Positions 63,617 through 64,000 of a stretch of DNA of 64,000 nt are shown piece after piece. Source of the DNA: Mesotaenium endlicherianum (Eukaryota > Streptophyta > Zygnematophyceae > Zygnematales > Mesotaeniaceae); NCBI GenBank assembly GCA_009602735.1, contig WELA01005328.1:600053-664052 (forward strand), written 5' to 3'. Both the position numbers and the translations under genes were made by a program. The notes beneath the pieces were generated by a model. It was not told the DNA's origin. It did not search any database and saw nothing but the letters and a program-made list of their open reading frames with translations. Within the stretch, counting starts at the first letter, position 1. The number at the start of each line of letters is the position of its first letter.

Positions 63617-64000
63617 GTGGATATAATATTCATTTAAATTTAATAGTTAATTAAGTTAAGCCTGTTGAACTTTAGTTAATAATCAGTCTGCTGGACTTTA
63701 CATAATTATCAGTTTAATGACTCGGCCGAAAGCAGCAGGCTGAAGTCAACTTAAGTCAGCTTGCTGACACATTCTTTGACAGCCAGCTGACTTCCGTGNT
63801 TCTTTGACAGCAAGCTGACTTCCGTACTCGGTAGCAGCGAACTGCCTTGATATGCATCTAAGTGCGATATGCTAGATGAATAGCCAGATGACATCCCTGT
63901 GATGGATGGCTATTCGGGTTGATGGGAGATGGCGGTGGATTTGGTTAACCGAGGTCCTACCAACGTGGTTATCTCCCGGGTAGGCGGTGCCATCGCACTG
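63617..64000 (+). repeat. A5 3' LTR, partial
   Basis: Starts at GTGGATATAATATTC, about 20 bp inside the LTR, and continues past the window end. The N at 63799 separates two near-copies of TTCTTTGACAGC...GCTGACTTCCGT, so it is an overlap join. Confidence 0.88.

Larger units (their letters stand above)
56383..64000 (+). mobile_element. Element A5: family A chromovirus, 3' LTR running off the window
   Basis: 5' LTR, PBS, gag, pol, ORF3 and a partial 3' LTR in order on the plus strand. Contains five of the window's single-N joins (59645, 59803, 62657, 63616, 63799). Gag and pol carry stops and frameshifts. The left flank is TGAAG (56378-56382). Confidence 0.94.

Overview
The window is a solid block of nested LTR retrotransposons of the Ty3/gypsy (Metaviridae) class, mostly chromoviruses whose integrase ends in a chromodomain. 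I see no host gene, rRNA, tRNA or CRISPR array. The primer-binding sites read TGGTATYGGAGC, which resembles the initiator-Met tRNA site of plant retroelements. One element carries a cytosine-5 DNA methyltransferase. These points suggest a repeat-rich streptophyte genome, such as a charophyte alga of the Chara type; this is inference, since no host gene is available to test it.

Four families are present. Family A (A1 1-4813 minus, A2 8787-17189 plus, A3 22164-30693 minus, A4 37841-46547 minus, A5 56383-64000 plus) has ~720-bp LTRs, gag, a pol read in the -1 frame through a conserved TTTAAAA site, and an extra gene, ORF3, between the chromodomain and the 3' LTR. Family B (B1 4814-21122 plus, B2 50239-55863 minus, solo LTR 26358-27110) is a standard chromovirus with ~740-bp LTRs. 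Family C (C1 6596-20130 minus, C2 21123-22163 plus, C3 LTR piece 55864-56221) has 503-bp LTRs and 43-bp repeats in its 3' UTR. Family D (D1, minus; halves at 30694-37840 and 46548-50238) is GC-rich and has a C5-cytosine methyltransferase between protease and reverse transcriptase.

The nesting can be read from exact 5-bp target-site duplications: A2 (GCGGT) sits in the integrase of C1, C1 (CAGGA) sits in the 3' end of B1, and A4 (GTCAA) sits in D1. A3 abuts the reverse transcriptase of D1 and itself carries a family B solo LTR. The D1 methyltransferase is split by a 3.1-kb non-coding insertion with imperfect terminal inverted repeats. A5 lies in a small RNase H fragment.

Most coding regions are decayed. 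A4 is the best preserved: gag, protease-RT-RNase H and ORF3 are open, its LTRs look about 1% diverged by eye, and I found one pol lesion, a 5-bp deletion before the integrase core. A2 is complete in structure but has stops, frameshifts, a mutated RT active site and a large deletion in ORF3. C1 has lost RT and RNase H. Seven single-N joins, at least four flanked by near-duplicate sequence, look like assembly joins. The most notable items are ORF3 of family A, with a conserved candidate intron before its ATG, and the methyltransferase in pol of D1.
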